Below are positions 1 to 9,814 of a DNA stretch of 64,000 bases, piece after piece. The stretch is from Rhizobium sp. Q54 (GTDB lineage: Bacteria > Pseudomonadota > Alphaproteobacteria > Micropepsales > Micropepsaceae): NCBI GenBank assembly GCA_945860165.1, contig CAMAPL010000002.1, forward strand, positions 124,001-188,000, read 5' to 3'. Below the pieces are notes generated by a model. That model was not told the DNA's origin, ran no database searches, and was given only the letters and a program-made list of their open reading frames with translations. The translations under genes and the position numbers were made by a program. The number at the start of each line of letters is the position of its first letter. Within the stretch, counting starts at the first letter, position 1.

Positions 1-499
1 TCAGGTTGACGCGTTCCTTCTCGGCGCGGATGCCGGCGAAGCTCATCTTGGTGCCGGGAATGTAGATCGCCGGCGACTTGAGGAACTTGAACAGTTCGTC
101 ATAGGTCCAGGCGCCGGGCTTGCCTTTTATGGCGGCGGAATAGGCGTAGCCGGCGTGGCTGGCGCGCGGATGGTCCACGATGCCGAACAGGTTGGGTCCG
201 ATCTTGTTCGGGCCGCCCTTGGTGAAGTCATGGCAGGTGGCGCATTTGGCGGTCGAGGCCTGGCCCGCGGCCACGTCGGCGCTGGCCAGTACTGTGCCCC
301 AGTCGGGTATGGCTTCGGCAACCGGCGCAGTGGCCGCAGCCCCGCCGGCCGGAGTCTCGATCACGCCTTCGACGACATAACCGGGCTTTTCAGGATGCTC
401 GGGCTCGTAAACATGCTCGGCCACGATGCGGACGACGAAGATAAAAACCGCCGTGCCCAGCACCGCGCCGATGATCTTGTTCCACTCGAAGGAATCCAT
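1..499 (-). CDS. Membrane-anchored cytochrome c, 3' end cut by window edge
   Basis: The reading frame starts at an ATG (complement 497-499) and runs off the window, so the last residues are missing. The N-terminus has one hydrophobic segment of about 16 residues (IIGAVLGTAVFIFVV) that would anchor the protein in the inner membrane. An acidic, Pro/Ala-rich spacer follows, then a class I cytochrome c domain with the heme motif CATCH. The downstream pattern GPNLFGIVDHPRASHAGYAY and a later PGTKMSF carrying the axial Met are typical of alphaproteobacterial CycM/c552-type electron carriers between the bc1 complex and oxidases. It is transcribed away from kdsB across a gap of about 180 bp with no obvious feature. 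The family is clear; the exact redox partner is not. Confidence 0.9.
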   Translation of the reverse strand, partial: MDSFEWNKIIGAVLGTAVFIFVVRIVAEHVYEPEHPEKPGYVVEGVIETPAGGAAATAPVAEAIPDWGTVLASADVAAGQASTAKCATCHDFTKGGPNKIGPNLFGIVDHPRASHAGYAYSAAIKGKPGAWTYDELFKFLKSPAIYIPGTKMSFAGIRAEKERVNL

Positions 500-682
500 A
501 CCAGCAAGCTCCCCAAAGCCGGGCGTAGCCGGCAAAATACGGCGCGACATTACCCGTCGCCGCCCCCGCGTCATTGCGGCGAAGCGTCGCATAAATTGTA
601 AGCGGTATCTGGCCTTAGCGCCAATCCCGGCCTAAACAGGCGGCCCGTGGAACCTCGTAAACGGTGCCACCGCGTGAGGCCC

Positions 683-1411
683 ATGAATCCCGTCCTTTTG
701 ATCCCAGCTCGCATGGCATCGACCCGGCTTCCCGCCAAGCCGCTGGCTGATATCGGCGGTGTTTCGATGATCGTAAGGGTCTGGGCCCGCGCCATGGCCG
801 CCGGGCTGGGGCCGGTGGTGGTGGCGGCCGGGGAGGCCGAGATCGTGACCGCGATCGAAAATGCCGGGGGACGGGCAATTCTGACCGACCCCGGCCTGCC
901 GTCGGGCTCCGACCGTATCTGGGCCGCGCTTCAGGTGCTGGACCCGGACGGCAGGCATGACGTGGTGGTCAATCTGCAGGGCGACCTGCCGGCCCTGGAC
1001 CCCGAGCAATTGAAATCCGTGGTTGCTGCGCTCCAGCATTCCGGCGCCGACATCGCCACCCTGGCGGCCCCCATCGACAATGAAGCTGACAAGGCCAATC
1101 CCGCGGTGGTCAAGGCGGTGGTGGCCTGGGACGCCAGCAGTAAGCTGGGTCGTGCGCTGTATTTCACACGAAGCCTAGCGCCCAGCGGCGAGGGCGAGCT
1201 GTTTCACCATGTCGGACTTTACGCCTATCGCCGCGAGGCACTGGAAAGTTTTGTCGCCCTGCCGCCCTCAAAGCTGGAACAGCGCGAGAAGCTGGAACAG
1301 CTGAGGGCGCTGGAAGCGGGCATGAGCATTGCGGTAGCGCGTGTGGACGAGGCGCCCCTGTCTGTTGATACTCAAGCCGATCTCGAACGCGCCCGAAAAT
1401 TACTGTCATGA
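683..1411 (+). CDS. kdsB: 3-deoxy-manno-octulosonate cytidylyltransferase
   Basis: This enzyme activates KDO with CTP to CMP-KDO for lipid A/LPS inner-core synthesis in the cytoplasm. The protein is 243 residues. It opens with the nucleotidyltransferase signature VLLIPARMASTRLPAKPLAD, followed by SGSDRIWAAL, the VNLQGDLP metal/nucleotide loop, HHVGLYAYRREAL and a C-terminal DTQADLERAR. The ATG at 683 is chosen because it lies directly before the conserved strand and has a GTGAGG-type ribosome site just upstream; the frame is open 12 codons further. Its stop overlaps the start of pheA by 4 bp (ATGA), so the two are translationally coupled. Confidence 0.95.
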   Translation: MNPVLLIPARMASTRLPAKPLADIGGVSMIVRVWARAMAAGLGPVVVAAGEAEIVTAIENAGGRAILTDPGLPSGSDRIWAALQVLDPDGRHDVVVNLQGDLPALDPEQLKSVVAALQHSGADIATLAAPIDNEADKANPAVVKAVVAWDASSKLGRALYFTRSLAPSGEGELFHHVGLYAYRREALESFVALPPSKLEQREKLEQLRALEAGMSIAVARVDEAPLSVDTQADLERARKLLS

Positions 1412-2265
1412 TAAAAGCCGTCACCCATGCCAAACGCGTCGCCTTTCAGGGCGAACCGGGTGCCTATGCCAATCTGGCGGCGCGCGAAGCGGTGCCCCAT
1501 GCGAGCGCCATCCCCAAGCCAACCTTTGAAGACGCCATCGAGGCGGCGAAATCCGGCGACTGCGATCTGTGCATAATTCCGGTCGAGAATTCGCTCATCG
1601 GCCGCATCGCCGACATTCATCACCTGTTGCCCGATTCCGGCCTGCATATCGTGGGCGAACATTTCCTGCCCATCCGCCACCAATTGCTGGGCCTGAAGAC
1701 AGCCACCCTGAAAGACATCACCAGCGTTTACAGTCAGGCGCCGGCGCTGGCCCAGTGCCGCACGATTTTGCGGGATCGCAAGCTGGCGGCCCACAACTGG
1801 TATGACACGGCCGGTTCGGCCAAGCATGTCGCCGAACTGGGCGACAGACGCGTGGCCGCCATCGCCTCCACCCTGGCGGCGGAATTCTACGGCCTCAAGG
1901 TCCTGAAAGCCGATGTGGAGGATGAGCATCACAACGCCACCCGCTTCTTGATCATGTCGCGGGACGCCGAGCGCGCGCCCGACAGCGGCAAGGTGGTGAC
2001 CAGCTTCGTCTTCCAGGTGAAGAATGTGCCGGCGGCGCTGTACAAGGCGATGGGCGGTTTTGCCACCAATGGCGTGAACATGACCAAGCTGGAAAGCTAT
2101 CAGCTGGGCGGTTCCTTCAATGCCACCCGCTTTTATGTCGACATCCAGGGCCATCCCAACCAGCCGCATGTCGCGCGCGCCTTGGAAGAATTGGCGTTTC
2201 ATACCGCTGATCACACCATCATGGGCGTGTATCCGGCACATCCTTTTCGCGAGGATATGCCCTAG
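1408..2265 (+). CDS. pheA: Prephenate dehydratase
   Basis: It converts prephenate to phenylpyruvate in phenylalanine synthesis. It is a monofunctional 285-residue enzyme without a chorismate mutase domain. The N-terminal half shows FQGEPGAYANLAARE and the ENSLIGRI segment, and the catalytic TRF triplet is at residues 178-180 (HNATRFLIM). Residues about 200-275 form an ACT domain, with the KLESYQLGG segment corresponding to the ESRP-type phenylalanine-binding region, so feedback inhibition by Phe is expected. It overlaps kdsB by 4 bp and lies tail-to-tail with nudC. Confidence 0.95.
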   Translation: MIKAVTHAKRVAFQGEPGAYANLAAREAVPHASAIPKPTFEDAIEAAKSGDCDLCIIPVENSLIGRIADIHHLLPDSGLHIVGEHFLPIRHQLLGLKTATLKDITSVYSQAPALAQCRTILRDRKLAAHNWYDTAGSAKHVAELGDRRVAAIASTLAAEFYGLKVLKADVEDEHHNATRFLIMSRDAERAPDSGKVVTSFVFQVKNVPAALYKAMGGFATNGVNMTKLESYQLGGSFNATRFYVDIQGHPNQPHVARALEELAFHTADHTIMGVYPAHPFREDMP

Positions 2266-2271
2266 CCACTC

Positions 2272-3159
2272 TCAGTCTTTCGCCCAGTCTTTTATGAGAT
2301 GATGAGCGATGGCGATGGACGCCGGCAGGGTCATCTCGTTTTCGATCTCTTTCGCCAACCGCTTGCGAACCTCGTCCTTGGTCAGCCAGCGGGCGTCCGC
2401 GATCTCGTTTCCGTCGATTTTGAAATCGTGGTCCAGCGCCTGGGCGTAACAGCCCAGCATCAGGGATGAGGGGAACGGCCAGGGTTGGCTGGCGTGATAG
2501 GTGACTGCGCCGACCCGCAGGCCGGCCTCTTCGCGCAATTCGCGCCGCACCGCGTCCTCCATGCCTTCACCCGGCTCCACAAAGCCGGCAAAGGCGGAAT
2601 ACAGCCCGCCGACAAAGCGCGCATTGCGTCCCACCAGGCAGACGTCTTCGAAAACCGGCAGCATGATCACCACCGGATCGGTGCGGGGAAAATGCTCCGC
2701 GGCACAGTCCGGGCAAAGGCGGCGATAGCCGCCGTCGCACAAGTCGGTTGGTGCGCCGCAATTGGGACAGAAGCCGTGCCGCCTATGCCAGTCGATCAGG
2801 GCCTTGGCTTGCCCGGCAATGGCGGTGTCGCGCGCCGGCAGCACAAAGGCGCTGGTGCGCATCTCGGAAAACGCGCCGCCTTCCAGCGATGGCTCAGTCT
2901 CTCCCGCGACATCGACTGCGAATAACGGCTGGGTACCATCAAGCCCGAGAAACACGCTGATGCCGTCCTGCCATGACGCACGCCAGGGCAGGAAGCCGGC
3001 CCGGCCTACCGTGACGAAGGGCTTGTTCTGCCAGAAGGGCAAAAAGAGCCCGTGTCCGCGCTGAGCTGCCAGCCAGGCCGGGTCGCTGCGCCGGTCGCTG
3101 GCCCTGTCCAGCGGGTTCCCGCAAAAGGCCATCATGGGTACGGTTTCGTGCGTTATCAT
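2272..3159 (-). CDS. nudC: NAD(+)/NADH diphosphatase (NudC-type Nudix hydrolase)
   Basis: The 295-residue protein hydrolyses NAD(H) to NMN(H) and AMP; bacterial NudC also removes NAD caps from RNA. Four Cys at about 131, 134, 149 and 152 form the zinc ribbon (CPNCG...CPDC). The Nudix box follows at 192-214 (GFVEPGEGMEDAVRRELREE). The family-specific SQPWPFP motif, which separates NudC from other Nudix enzymes, is at 224-230. It is convergent with pheA and divergent from the disrupted sensor kinase. Length and domain order are standard. Confidence 0.95.
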   Translation of the reverse strand: MITHETVPMMAFCGNPLDRASDRRSDPAWLAAQRGHGLFLPFWQNKPFVTVGRAGFLPWRASWQDGISVFLGLDGTQPLFAVDVAGETEPSLEGGAFSEMRTSAFVLPARDTAIAGQAKALIDWHRRHGFCPNCGAPTDLCDGGYRRLCPDCAAEHFPRTDPVVIMLPVFEDVCLVGRNARFVGGLYSAFAGFVEPGEGMEDAVRRELREEAGLRVGAVTYHASQPWPFPSSLMLGCYAQALDHDFKIDGNEIADARWLTKDEVRKRLAKEIENEMTLPASIAIAHHLIKDWAKD

Positions 3160-3239
3160 TTGAGCATACCCGGCATTATTCCCATTCCGGCACAGCTTTC
3201 TGAGCCGCTAGTTTACAACAGTAATGAAGTATTAGCGGC

Positions 3240-4779
3240 ATGATCCGCGTGCTGGAATATATTTTTGAACAGCATGACCTGCGGCTGGTTCTTTTGGCTG
3301 TGGGACTGTGCGTGCTCGCCTGCACCACTGCTCTGACCATGACCACCCGCGCCCGCGCCTGTTGTGGCTGGGGAGCGCGGGCGCGGTGGCGGGCAGCGGT
3401 ATCTGGGCAACCCATTTTGTCGCCATGCTGGCCTACAGCACCGGCATGCCCATCGCCTTTGATCCAGGCCTCACCGTGCTGTCGGTGGCCATAGCCATGG
3501 GTCTGCGCTGCCTGGGCTTCGCGACGGCCCTTGCGTTCGGCGGCGCCGTGGGCGGCATGATCGCCGGCTTTGCTATCGCCGCCATGCGTTACACCGGCAT
3601 GGCTGCGTTGCAGCTTCCCGCCCGCGCGGTATGGGATTTCTCCTATGTCTTGGCCTCAATCCTGATCGGCGTGTCCCTGCCAGGCCTGGCGCTGCATTTT
3701 GCGCTGCGCGGCAGGATTCGCCGCGATTGCGCGCTGGGCGCCGGCCTGTTCACCCTGGCGATTGTCGGGACGCATTTCACGGGCATGTCGGCGGTGCGCT
3801 TCGTTCCGGAAGCGGGCTACAAATTCTCCAGCATGGTGATGGCCCCTTTCGTGCTCGCCATTGTGGTGGCCGCGAGTGCTGCCTTCATTGTTGGCCAGGG
3901 GCTGATCGTGGCCATGGTGGACCGCTATCTGGCGCGGCGCGCACAAGGCGAGTCGTTGCGGATGCGCGACTATATCGCCGAACTGGAAACCACCCAGAAA
4001 GCACTGAAGAAAGCCGGCAACGACCTGACCGTGGCGCTGGGCGTCGCGGCCGAGGCCAGTCACACCAAGTCGAACTTCCTCGCCTACATGAGCCATGAGC
4101 TGCGCACGCCGCTCAACGCCATTGTCAGATTTTCCGACACCATGACGAAGGAAGTGTTCGGGCCGCTGAGCGAGCGTTACCAGAGCTATGCCGCCGACAT
4201 CCATCACAGTGGCGAACATCTTCTGGCGCTGATCAACGATGTGCTGGACCTGTCGCGCCCGGATGCCGGCCATGCCGACCTGCGCGAAGAAGAGTTTGGT
4301 CCGGCGGAACTGATCGCGGAAAGCCTGCGCATGATTGTCGGCCAGGCCGCCAAGGCGCAGATCGGGCTTTCCACCCATATTGCGGCGGACCTGCCCTAGG
4401 TGAAGGCCGACAAGCGCCGCATCAAGCAGATCCTGATCAGCCTGATGTACAATGCCCTGAAATTCACCCCCACGGGTGGGCAGGTGCGGGTCAGCGCCCA
4501 GCTGGTGCCTGCTGGCCTGGCGCTGGCGGTGTCGGATTCCGGGATCGGAATCGGGCCGGAAGACCTGCCCAAGGTGATGGAACGCTTCGGCGTGGTGGAT
4601 TTGTCCCTGTCGCGCAAACATGAAGGCAACGGGCTGGGCCTGCCCTTGTCCAAGCAGCTGGCGGAACTGCATGGCGGCACCCTGATGCTGGAAAGCACCG
4701 TCGATGTCGGACCGCGGCCACCGTCACCCTGCCCAGAGAGCGCCTGGTGAGCCAGGATGCTGCCATTGCCACCGCCTGA
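3240..4779 (+). pseudogene. MHYT-domain sensor histidine kinase, disrupted
   Basis: The reading frame begins at 3240 (MIRVLEYIFEQHDLRLV) and matches a seven-helix MHYT sensor, with its three repeats visible as ATHFVAML, MRYTGM and THFTGM. A HisKA domain follows with the phosphoacceptor box SHELRTPLNAI, then an HATPase domain with NALKFTP, DSGIGIG and GNGLGLPLSKQL. Three lesions break it: a frame change near 3350, an in-frame TAG at 4397-4399 between HisKA and HATPase, and a one-base frame change near 4711 that cuts off the last strand (TVTLPRERLV continues in the next frame to 4779). The kinase would have sensed a membrane-proximal ligand, possibly a diatomic gas or metal. Sequencing error could explain single indels but hardly all three. 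Confidence 0.85.
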
Positions 4780-4825
4780 GGGGCCAGACTCGCAATTTTT
4801 CGCCTGAATCTCTATATCCCGCCCC

Positions 4826-4911
4826 GGAAGTCGGCGGGCGTAGCACTCGCTAACCTGGTCAGGTCGGGAACGAAGCAGCCATACCGAATCTGCTGCGGGT
4901 CGCCGGCTTCC
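4826..4911 (+). ncRNA. ffs: Signal recognition particle RNA, small bacterial type
   Basis: A closed hairpin of about 86 nt: the ends GGAAGTCGGCG (4826) and CGCCGGCTTCC (to 4911) pair with one G-U. The apical part carries the universally conserved SRP domain IV sequence GGTCAGGTC, a GGAA tetraloop and GAAGCAGCC (about 4857-4880), the binding site for the Ffh M domain. It lies 65 bp upstream of dnaX, a common arrangement in Proteobacteria. It guides co-translational insertion of inner membrane proteins. Confidence 0.93.
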
Positions 4912-4976
4912 ACCTTCTCCCCAGAAATCCGCCAAATTCGCGCTCCCTTTCCGGGGCGGCTTGCTATAGTCCCGCC

Positions 4977-6692
4977 ATGGCCAAAACCTCTGCGCCCGCC
5001 CAGCCCTATCGCGTTCTGGCGCGCAAATACCGTCCAACCGATTTCACCGGCCTGATCGGGCAGGAGGCGCTAGTGCGCACCCTGTCCAGCGCCTTCGCCA
5101 CGGGGCGCATCGCCCACGCCTTCATGCTCAGCGGAGTGCGCGGGGTGGGCAAGACCACCACCGCCCGCATCATCGCCCGCGCCCTGAACTGCATCGGCGC
5201 CGATGGCAAAGGCATGGCCCCGACCATCCAGCCTTGTGGCGTCTGCGAGCCCTGCACCTCGATTTCCGAGTCGCGCAATGTCGATGTGCAGGAAATGGAC
5301 GCCGCCAGCCGCACCGGCATCGATGACATCCGCGAGATCATCGAAGGCGTGCGCTATGCCCCGGTCGCGGCGCGCTACAAAGTCTATATCATCGACGAAG
5401 TGCACATGCTGTCCAAGCAGGCCTTCAACGGTCTGCTCAAGACGCTGGAAGAACCGCCGCCGCATGTGAAATTCATTTTCGCAACCACCGAAATCCGCAA
5501 GGTGCCGGTGACGGTGCTGTCGCGCTGCCAGCGCTTCGACCTGCGCCGCATCGACAGCGCCGAGCTGGCCGCCTATCTGGCGACCCTGGCCGAAAAGGAA
5601 AAGGTCAAGATCGAGGAAGATGCGCTGGCGTTGATCGCCCGCGCCGCCGAAGGCTCGGCCCGCGACGGGCTGTCGCTGCTGGACCAGGCAATCGCGCATG
5701 GTGAGGGTGATATGATCACCGCCGATACGGTGCGCCAGATGCTGGGCCTGGCCGATCGCGGCCGTGTGCTGGATATTTTCGAAAATCTGATGGGCGGCAA
5801 GCTCGCCGAAGCGCTCACCGATCTGGGCGGGCTGTATGGCGCCGGCGCCGATCCGTTGGCTGTGACGCAGGACCTGCTGGAAACCACCCATTTCCTGACG
5901 CGGGTGAAAGTGGCACCTGCCGCGCAAGGTTTCTTTGATGGTGGTTCGGGCGAAGCCAAACGCGCCGCCGAACTGGCCGCCAAACTGTCGGTCGCCTCGC
6001 TGACCCGCGCCTGGCAGATTCTGCTCAAGGGCCTGTTCGAGGTGCGCGATGCCACGCGCCCCATCTCGGCTTGCGAGATGGTGCTGATCCGCCTGGCCCA
6101 TGCCGCCGAACTGCCGCCCACCGACAAGTTGGTGAAAGACTTAATGGAAAGCGGTTCGATTCCTGCGCCACGTGGCGGTGGCGGAGCGCCCGCGCCATCT
6201 TCGTCTTCACGCGTGCCGGTTGCATCCGGCGCTGCCATGCTGGCGCGCGCGCCGATGCCCGCCCCCTCCTTGAATGGATCCGCCCCCACCGCCGCCATCC
6301 GCACCCTGGAAGACATTGTCGCCTTGTGCGAGCCACGGTCGGAGCTGCGCGTCAATCTGGAGCACAATGTCCATCTGGTGCACTTGGAGCCGGGGCGCAT
6401 CGAAATACGTCCTAATTCCCGCGCCCCGCGCACCCTGGCCAATGACCTGCAGCAGAAACTGCGCGGCGTCACCGGCGAGCGCTGGACTGTCTCCATCGCC
6501 AGCCAGGGCGGCGCCCCGACCCTGTCGGAACAGAAACAGGCCGTGAAAAGCGCCCGTTTCGAAGCGGTGGCGCAGGAACCGATGGTGCGCGCCGTGCTGG
6601 ACCGCTTCCCCGGCGCGGAAATCGTGGCGGTGCGCGACACCATCGCGCCCGATGTTGCCGCGCCCATGCCGGAAAGCGATTCAGAGTCCTGA
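4977..6692 (+). CDS. dnaX: DNA polymerase III subunit tau/gamma
   Basis: Clamp-loader ATPase of the replicative polymerase, 571 residues. The N-terminus shows [10 protein letters not shown] and the Walker [10 protein letters not shown] at about 53-61. A four-Cys zinc module begins at CGVCEPC, followed by the DEVHML Walker B box, the arginine-finger SRC motif ([14 protein letters not shown]), and domain III to about 370. A low-complexity Pro/Ala/Ser linker precedes the C-terminal tau domain of about 150 residues. The ATG at 4977 is the first in frame. The stop shares one base with recR (TGATG). The ybaB/ebfC gene that usually sits between dnaX and recR is absent. Confidence 0.96.
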   Translation: MAKTSAPAQPYRVLARKYRPTDFTGLIGQEALVRTLSSAFATGRIAHAFMLSGVRGVGKTTTARIIARALNCIGADGKGMAPTIQPCGVCEPCTSISESRNVDVQEMDAASRTGIDDIREIIEGVRYAPVAARYKVYIIDEVHMLSKQAFNGLLKTLEEPPPHVKFIFATTEIRKVPVTVLSRCQRFDLRRIDSAELAAYLATLAEKEKVKIEEDALALIARAAEGSARDGLSLLDQAIAHGEGDMITADTVRQMLGLADRGRVLDIFENLMGGKLAEALTDLGGLYGAGADPLAVTQDLLETTHFLTRVKVAPAAQGFFDGGSGEAKRAAELAAKLSVASLTRAWQILLKGLFEVRDATRPISACEMVLIRLAHAAELPPTDKLVKDLMESGSIPAPRGGGGAPAPSSSSRVPVASGAAMLARAPMPAPSLNGSAPTAAIRTLEDIVALCEPRSELRVNLEHNVHLVHLEPGRIEIRPNSRAPRTLANDLQQKLRGVTGERWTVSIASQGGAPTLSEQKQAVKSARFEAVAQEPMVRAVLDRFPGAEIVAVRDTIAPDVAAPMPESDSES

Positions 6693-7297
6693 TGGCCGCC
6701 ATCGGGTCTGAAATCGAGCGCCTGATCCAGCTACTCGCCAAATTGCCCGGGCTGGGGCCGCGTTCGGCCCGCCGGGCGGCGCTGTCGCTGCTGAAAAAGC
6801 GCGACACTTTGCTGGAGCCGCTGACCGCCGCCTTGCGCGAAGCGGCCGATGCCATTCTCAGCTGCGAAGTCTGCGGCAATCTCGATACCGCCAGCCCTTG
6901 CGCCATCTGCAACGATCCGCGGCGCGACCCGCATCTGCTTTGCGTGGTGGAGGATGTCGCCGATCTCTGGGCGCTGGAACGCGCCTGCGTGTTTCGCGGC
7001 CGCTATCATGTGCTGGGCGGTGCCTTGTCGGCGCTGGACGGGATCACGCCGGAACGGCTTAATGTCACTGGCCTTTTGGTGCGCGTCTCCAATAATGGAA
7101 GTGGGCAGAATGTGGACGAAGTGATCCTGGCGATGAACGCCACGGTCGAAGGGCAGACCACGGCGCATTATCTGATGGACCTGCTGGGCGACATGAAAGT
7201 GACGCGGCTGGCCCATGGTGTGCCGGTGGGCGGCGAACTCGATTACTTGGACGAAGGCACTTTGAGCGCGGCGTTCAAGGCGCGGCGGTCTATTTAG
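6692..7297 (+). CDS. recR: Recombination mediator RecR
   Basis: The 201-residue partner of RecO/RecF loads RecA on gapped DNA. It contains the helix-hairpin-helix [17 protein letters not shown], a C4 zinc finger (CEVCGN...CAIC), the Toprim segment [15 protein letters not shown], and the C-terminal THYL-like TTAHYL and [16 protein letters not shown]. Its ATG shares one base with the dnaX stop, so translation is coupled. It is followed by the convergent rmuC. Confidence 0.96.
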   Translation: MAAIGSEIERLIQLLAKLPGLGPRSARRAALSLLKKRDTLLEPLTAALREAADAILSCEVCGNLDTASPCAICNDPRRDPHLLCVVEDVADLWALERACVFRGRYHVLGGALSALDGITPERLNVTGLLVRVSNNGSGQNVDEVILAMNATVEGQTTAHYLMDLLGDMKVTRLAHGVPVGGELDYLDEGTLSAAFKARRSI

Positions 7298-7306
7298 ATA
7301 AGCTTC

Positions 7307-8335
7307 TTAAATAAGCGCTTGGGGGATTTCCGGCGGCGCCAGTTCCACCTTCTCGATCTTCTCGGCGCGGCTGGTGATCTTGCCGGTGGAGATCAGGATA
7401 TTTTTGATATCCGCGTCGGCCTGGTTGAAGTGGGATTGCAGCTTGGACACCCGGTCCGCCAGCAGCCGCACATCGTTCAGCATGACACCGACTTCCTGGC
7501 GGATCAGGTCGGCCTGTTCGCGCATCCGCGCATCCTTCATCACGGTCTGTATGGTGCTGATCGCCAGCATCAGGATATTGGGTGACACCACAATCACATT
7601 GGCGCGATGGGCTTTCTGAATCACATCCGCGAAGCTGTCATGCAGATCGGCGTATATAGATTCCGACGGCACGAACAGGATGGCCGGGGTCTGCACCTCG
7701 CCGGGGATCAGATATTTTTCCGAGATGTCGCTGACATGCTTGTTCACCGCAGCGCGCACCTGCGCCAAAGCGATTTTCTTTTCGTCGTCGGTCGCGGCGC
7801 AGCGCAGCAGCTCGAATCCTTCCAGCGGAAATTTGGAATCGATCACCAGCAGCGCCTTGTTGCCGGGAATGCGGATGATGCAGTCGGGCCGGTTGCGGTT
7901 GGAAAGGGTGAACTGGAAATCGTAAAGCGACGGCGGCAGGCCATCGCGCACGATCTCCTCCATCTGGACCTGTCCGAAGGCGCCGCGCGCCTGCTTGTTG
8001 GACAGGACCTGCTGCAGCGACACGACCTGCCCTGACAAGGCCGAGATGTTCTTCTGCGCCTCGTCGATCACGGTCAGGCGCGCCCCGATGCCGCCTAGGG
8101 TCTCAGCCGTTTTGGTGGCGCTTTCGCTCAGGGACTCGCCCAGCCGCGTCTTGAGCGCCTCAACCTGGCTGCTGGTCTGGCGAAACTGTTCGGCGATGGC
8201 CCCCTGGCCACGGATGACCTCGTCCAGCCGGGGGTCTGGCGCCACAGGTTCCGCCGCCGGCTTGCGCAGGGCAAAGGCCAGGATCGCGGCGCCCGCAATC
8301 ACGGCAATCGCCAATACTATCAATGCTAATTCCAT
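7307..8335 (-). CDS. rmuC: DNA recombination protein RmuC homolog
   Basis: The 342-residue protein has one N-terminal transmembrane helix (LALIVLAIAVIAGAAILAF), a coiled-coil stretch to about residue 110, and then the RmuC nuclease-like core. Recognisable blocks are MEEIVRDGLPPSLYDFQF, LLVIDSKFPLEGFE, and AILFVPSESIYADLHD, close to the family consensus. RmuC limits inversions between inverted repeats; its enzymatic activity is inferred from the restriction-endonuclease fold. The start is supported by AAGGA on the complement just before the ATG. It is convergent with recR and divergent from def. Confidence 0.93.
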   Translation of the reverse strand: MELALIVLAIAVIAGAAILAFALRKPAAEPVAPDPRLDEVIRGQGAIAEQFRQTSSQVEALKTRLGESLSESATKTAETLGGIGARLTVIDEAQKNISALSGQVVSLQQVLSNKQARGAFGQVQMEEIVRDGLPPSLYDFQFTLSNRNRPDCIIRIPGNKALLVIDSKFPLEGFELLRCAATDDEKKIALAQVRAAVNKHVSDISEKYLIPGEVQTPAILFVPSESIYADLHDSFADVIQKAHRANVIVVSPNILMLAISTIQTVMKDARMREQADLIRQEVGVMLNDVRLLADRVSKLQSHFNQADADIKNILISTGKITSRAEKIEKVELAPPEIPQALI

Positions 8336-8376
8336 GAATCCTTGACCCTGTGGCGGAGCAGCCTTATTTCACATCC

Positions 8377-8895
8377 ATGACCGTTCGCCCCATTCTAACC
8401 GCCCCCGATCCGCGCCTCCAAGCGATCTCGATGGATGTCGAGACGGTGGATGCCGAAATCCGCACACTGGTCGAGGACATGGCCCAAAGCATGTACGCGG
8501 CCGAGGGCATCGGCCTGGCGGCGGTACAGATCGGCGTCGCCAAGCGGGTGATCGTGATCGACCTTGACCAGAAAGAGGGCAAGAAAAATCCACGCGCCTT
8601 CATCAATCCCAAGATCGTCTGGGCGTCCGACGAGATGGCGGTGTTCGAGGAAGGCTGCCTGTCGGTGCCGGAAATCTGGGACGATGTTGAACGCCCCGCC
8701 CGCATCCGTTGCGAGTATCTCGATGGCGACGGCAAGAAGCAGACCCTGGAAGCCGACGGGCTGCTGGCGATCTGCCTGCAGCATGAGATGGATCATCTGA
8801 ACGGGGTGCTGTTCATCGATCACCTCTCGCGCCTGAAGAAAAACATGGCGGTCAAGAAGCTTGCCAAGGCCAAGAAGCTTCAGGCGGTGGGCTAG
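8377..8895 (+). CDS. def: Peptide deformylase
   Basis: Removes the formyl group from nascent proteins. The 172-residue protein has the three family motifs: GIGLAAVQIG, EEGCLSVP (metal-binding Cys), and QHEMDHLNGVLF (HEMDH metal site and catalytic Glu). The start at 8377 gives the usual N-terminus (TVRPILTAPDPRL); a GTG nine codons upstream at 8350 is possible but adds residues not seen in the family. It is followed after 1 bp by fmt, and truA then overlaps fmt by one base, so this is a def-fmt-truA operon. Confidence 0.95.
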   Translation: MTVRPILTAPDPRLQAISMDVETVDAEIRTLVEDMAQSMYAAEGIGLAAVQIGVAKRVIVIDLDQKEGKKNPRAFINPKIVWASDEMAVFEEGCLSVPEIWDDVERPARIRCEYLDGDGKKQTLEADGLLAICLQHEMDHLNGVLFIDHLSRLKKNMAVKKLAKAKKLQAVG

Positions 8896-8896
8896 G

Positions 8897-9814
8897 GTGA
8901 CGCTGCGGCTGGCGTTCATGGGCACGCCGGACTTCGCGGTGCCCACCCTTGCCGAACTGATCGCCCAGGGCCACGACATCGCAGCCGTCTATTCCCAGCC
9001 GCCCCGGCCCAAGGGCCGCGGCATGGCGCTGGAAAAAACCGCCGTCCACACATTCGCCGAATCCGCCAAATTGCCGGTGCGCACGCCTGTGTCGCTGAAG
9101 GACGCGCAGGCGCAGGCGGATTTTGCCGCGCTGAACTTGGATGCCGCCATCGTGGTGGCTTACGGTTTGTTGCTGCCCAAAGCCATTCTGGAAGCGGCCC
9201 GCATGGGTTGTTTCAACCTGCATGGTTCGCTGCTGCCGCGCTGGCGCGGCGCCGCGCCCATCCAGCGCGCGGTGATGGCGGGCGATGCCCAGACCGGAGT
9301 GATGGTGATGCAGATGGACGAAGGCCTGGACACCGGCCCGGTGCTGATGGCCGAGCGCGTGCCGGTGGGCCGCAAGACCAGCGGCGATCTCACCACCGAA
9401 CTGTCGCGTCTGGGCGCCGACCTGATGGTGCGGGCGCTGGGGGCGCTGGAACGAGGCGCCGTCACGCCGCAGCCGCAAGCGCAGGACGGCGTCACTTATG
9501 CCAGGAAGATTCTCAAGGACGAAGCCCGCATAGACTGGCGCAAGAGCGCCGTCGAGATCGATGGCCTCATTCGCGGTCTGTCGCCATTTCCGGGCGCCTT
9601 CACCGAGGTCCATGGCGAGCGGCTGAAAATTCTGGTCGCGGAACCTGTAGGCGGGAACGGCAGGCCCGGCGAAGTGATCGGCGACGATCTCACCATTTTC
9701 TGCGGCGATGGCGCTCTCAAATTGCTGAAAGTGCAGCGCGCGGGTAAATCGGCTATGACGGCGGCGGAACTGCTCAAGGGCTTTGCCCTGCCGCGCGGCA
9801 CATTGCTGACCTGA
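8897..9814 (+). CDS. fmt: Methionyl-tRNA formyltransferase
   Basis: Formylates initiator Met-tRNA using 10-formyl-tetrahydrofolate. With a GTG start at 8897, one base after the def stop, the protein is 305 residues, the usual length. It opens with [16 protein letters not shown]. The catalytic region includes [19 protein letters not shown] (the conserved Asn-X-His). The C-terminal OB domain starts near YARKI. A longer reading overlapping def is less likely because no family member extends there. Paired with def, it completes the formylation/deformylation cycle. Confidence 0.95.
   Translation: MTLRLAFMGTPDFAVPTLAELIAQGHDIAAVYSQPPRPKGRGMALEKTAVHTFAESAKLPVRTPVSLKDAQAQADFAALNLDAAIVVAYGLLLPKAILEAARMGCFNLHGSLLPRWRGAAPIQRAVMAGDAQTGVMVMQMDEGLDTGPVLMAERVPVGRKTSGDLTTELSRLGADLMVRALGALERGAVTPQPQAQDGVTYARKILKDEARIDWRKSAVEIDGLIRGLSPFPGAFTEVHGERLKILVAEPVGGNGRPGEVIGDDLTIFCGDGALKLLKVQRAGKSAMTAAELLKGFALPRGTLLT

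Noticed and set aside
127-321. Small complement-strand reading inside the cytochrome c gene
   Set aside because: It is an out-of-frame shadow of the cytochrome gene, whose heme motif is in another frame.
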